Part shown: one piece after another, positions 5,271 to 5,586 of the stretch
Layout: each line of letters begins with the position of its first letter
How positions within the stretch are numbered: position 1 is the first letter of the stretch
Source of the DNA: an uncultured Eubacterium sp.
GTDB taxonomy: Bacteria; Bacillota_A; Clostridia; Lachnospirales; Lachnospiraceae
Assembly: GCA_948759685.1 (NCBI GenBank)
Contig: CAQBGY010000236.1
Location: 1 to 5,586, forward strand
DNA: 5,586 bases
Reading direction: 5' to 3'
Program-made: the position numbers and the translations under genes
The notes under the pieces: generated by a model
Seen by the model: only the letters and a program-made list of their open reading frames with translations
Database searches by the model: none
What the model was told of the DNA's origin: nothing

Positions 5271-5586
5271 TAGTCCTGACAAATTTATTTTGTTAAATTT
5301 AGATATTTTCATAAGATTTGCTTTCAAATACAGATGTATTTTCTTTTTTATAAGTCTAAACGGTTCTCAAAATTAATTATTCTTGAAATAAGAGTAAAAA
5401 TTCTTCTGTAGTAAATAGATTGAAAAATTTTGCTAAAATAAAAACTTGATATTTTAAGAGAGATTCCAGATGACTCAAGGATCGCAGAAGAAAAAGTATT
5501 TTGCCACATGACCTTAAGCTTGTCAAAGACATACTTAGTGTCTGCTGATTAAGCAGATATTTGCAATTTCCAACTCTTACATCTTC
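5271..5586. other. Gene-free stretch at the right edge
   Basis: I see no supported gene here. The bases from 5271 to about 5450 are very AT-rich with frequent stops in all frames. The last 130 bases are less AT-rich and hold a 36-codon open stretch on plus (5442-5549) that ends ...VFCHMTLSLSKTYLVSAD, which could be a decayed fragment or chance. A small 6-bp hairpin TCTGCT-gatta-AGCAGA (5541-5557) sits at its end. No tRNA, terminator or repeat with the rest of the window was found. Confidence 0.4.

Noticed and set aside
5348..5509. 53-codon minus-strand frame starting MWQNTF
   Set aside because: It has a poor ribosome site, low-complexity AT-driven composition and no recognisable family.
5442..5549. 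36-codon plus-strand open stretch ending in YLVSAD
   Set aside because: It lacks a start with a good ribosome site and matches no family I know. It may be a decayed gene end, but chance cannot be excluded.

Overview
The window is AT-rich, and every gene I can support lies on the minus strand, so transcription runs from high to low coordinates. Strong purine-rich ribosome binding sites, clostridial AgrB/AgrD family features, a DUF4367-type membrane protein and an XRE/sigma pair point to a low-GC Firmicute, most likely a gut or environmental Clostridia of the Lachnospiraceae type. That taxonomic guess rests on protein style, not on a marker gene.

The right half (about 3055-5158) looks like one regulatory operon read leftward: an XRE-family DNA-binding regulator (4808-5158), a small ECF-like sigma factor that begins at the base after the regulator's stop codon (4265-4807), a single-pass membrane protein with a DUF4367-like outer domain whose start overlaps the sigma gene (3595-4275), and a small exported protein with a signal peptide (3055-3510). 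The membrane protein is placed where an anti-sigma or sensor partner would be. The exported protein is a plausible output of the system. A promoter whose -10 lies inside a perfect 10-bp palindrome, flanked by repeated TGGTT-type boxes, sits upstream of the XRE gene and suggests autoregulation.

The left half (1-2658) is an agr-type peptide quorum-sensing locus in the order agrA, agrC, agrD, agrB (agrB cut by the window edge). AgrA is a LytTR response regulator and AgrC a multi-pass histidine kinase. AgrD is a 48-residue precursor, too short for ordinary ORF thresholds, whose sequence predicts a five-residue thiolactone ring Cys-Met-Val-Phe-Phe. AgrB is the membrane protease. Between agrC and agrD lies a close match to the AgrA operator layout: two direct 9-bp boxes 21 bp apart, the second overlapping a TTGACA -35 with a long 19-bp spacer. 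This predicts that the signal-making half (agrDB) is autoinduced separately from the sensing half (agrAC).

The two modules are separated by 375 bp without a gene. Most of it is a 243-bp palindromic, MITE-like element with terminal inverted repeats and an imperfect 8-bp target duplication. It ends 23 bp from the agrA start codon, so it has probably displaced or replaced the original agrA promoter. No gene is evident to the right of the XRE promoter (5236-5586).
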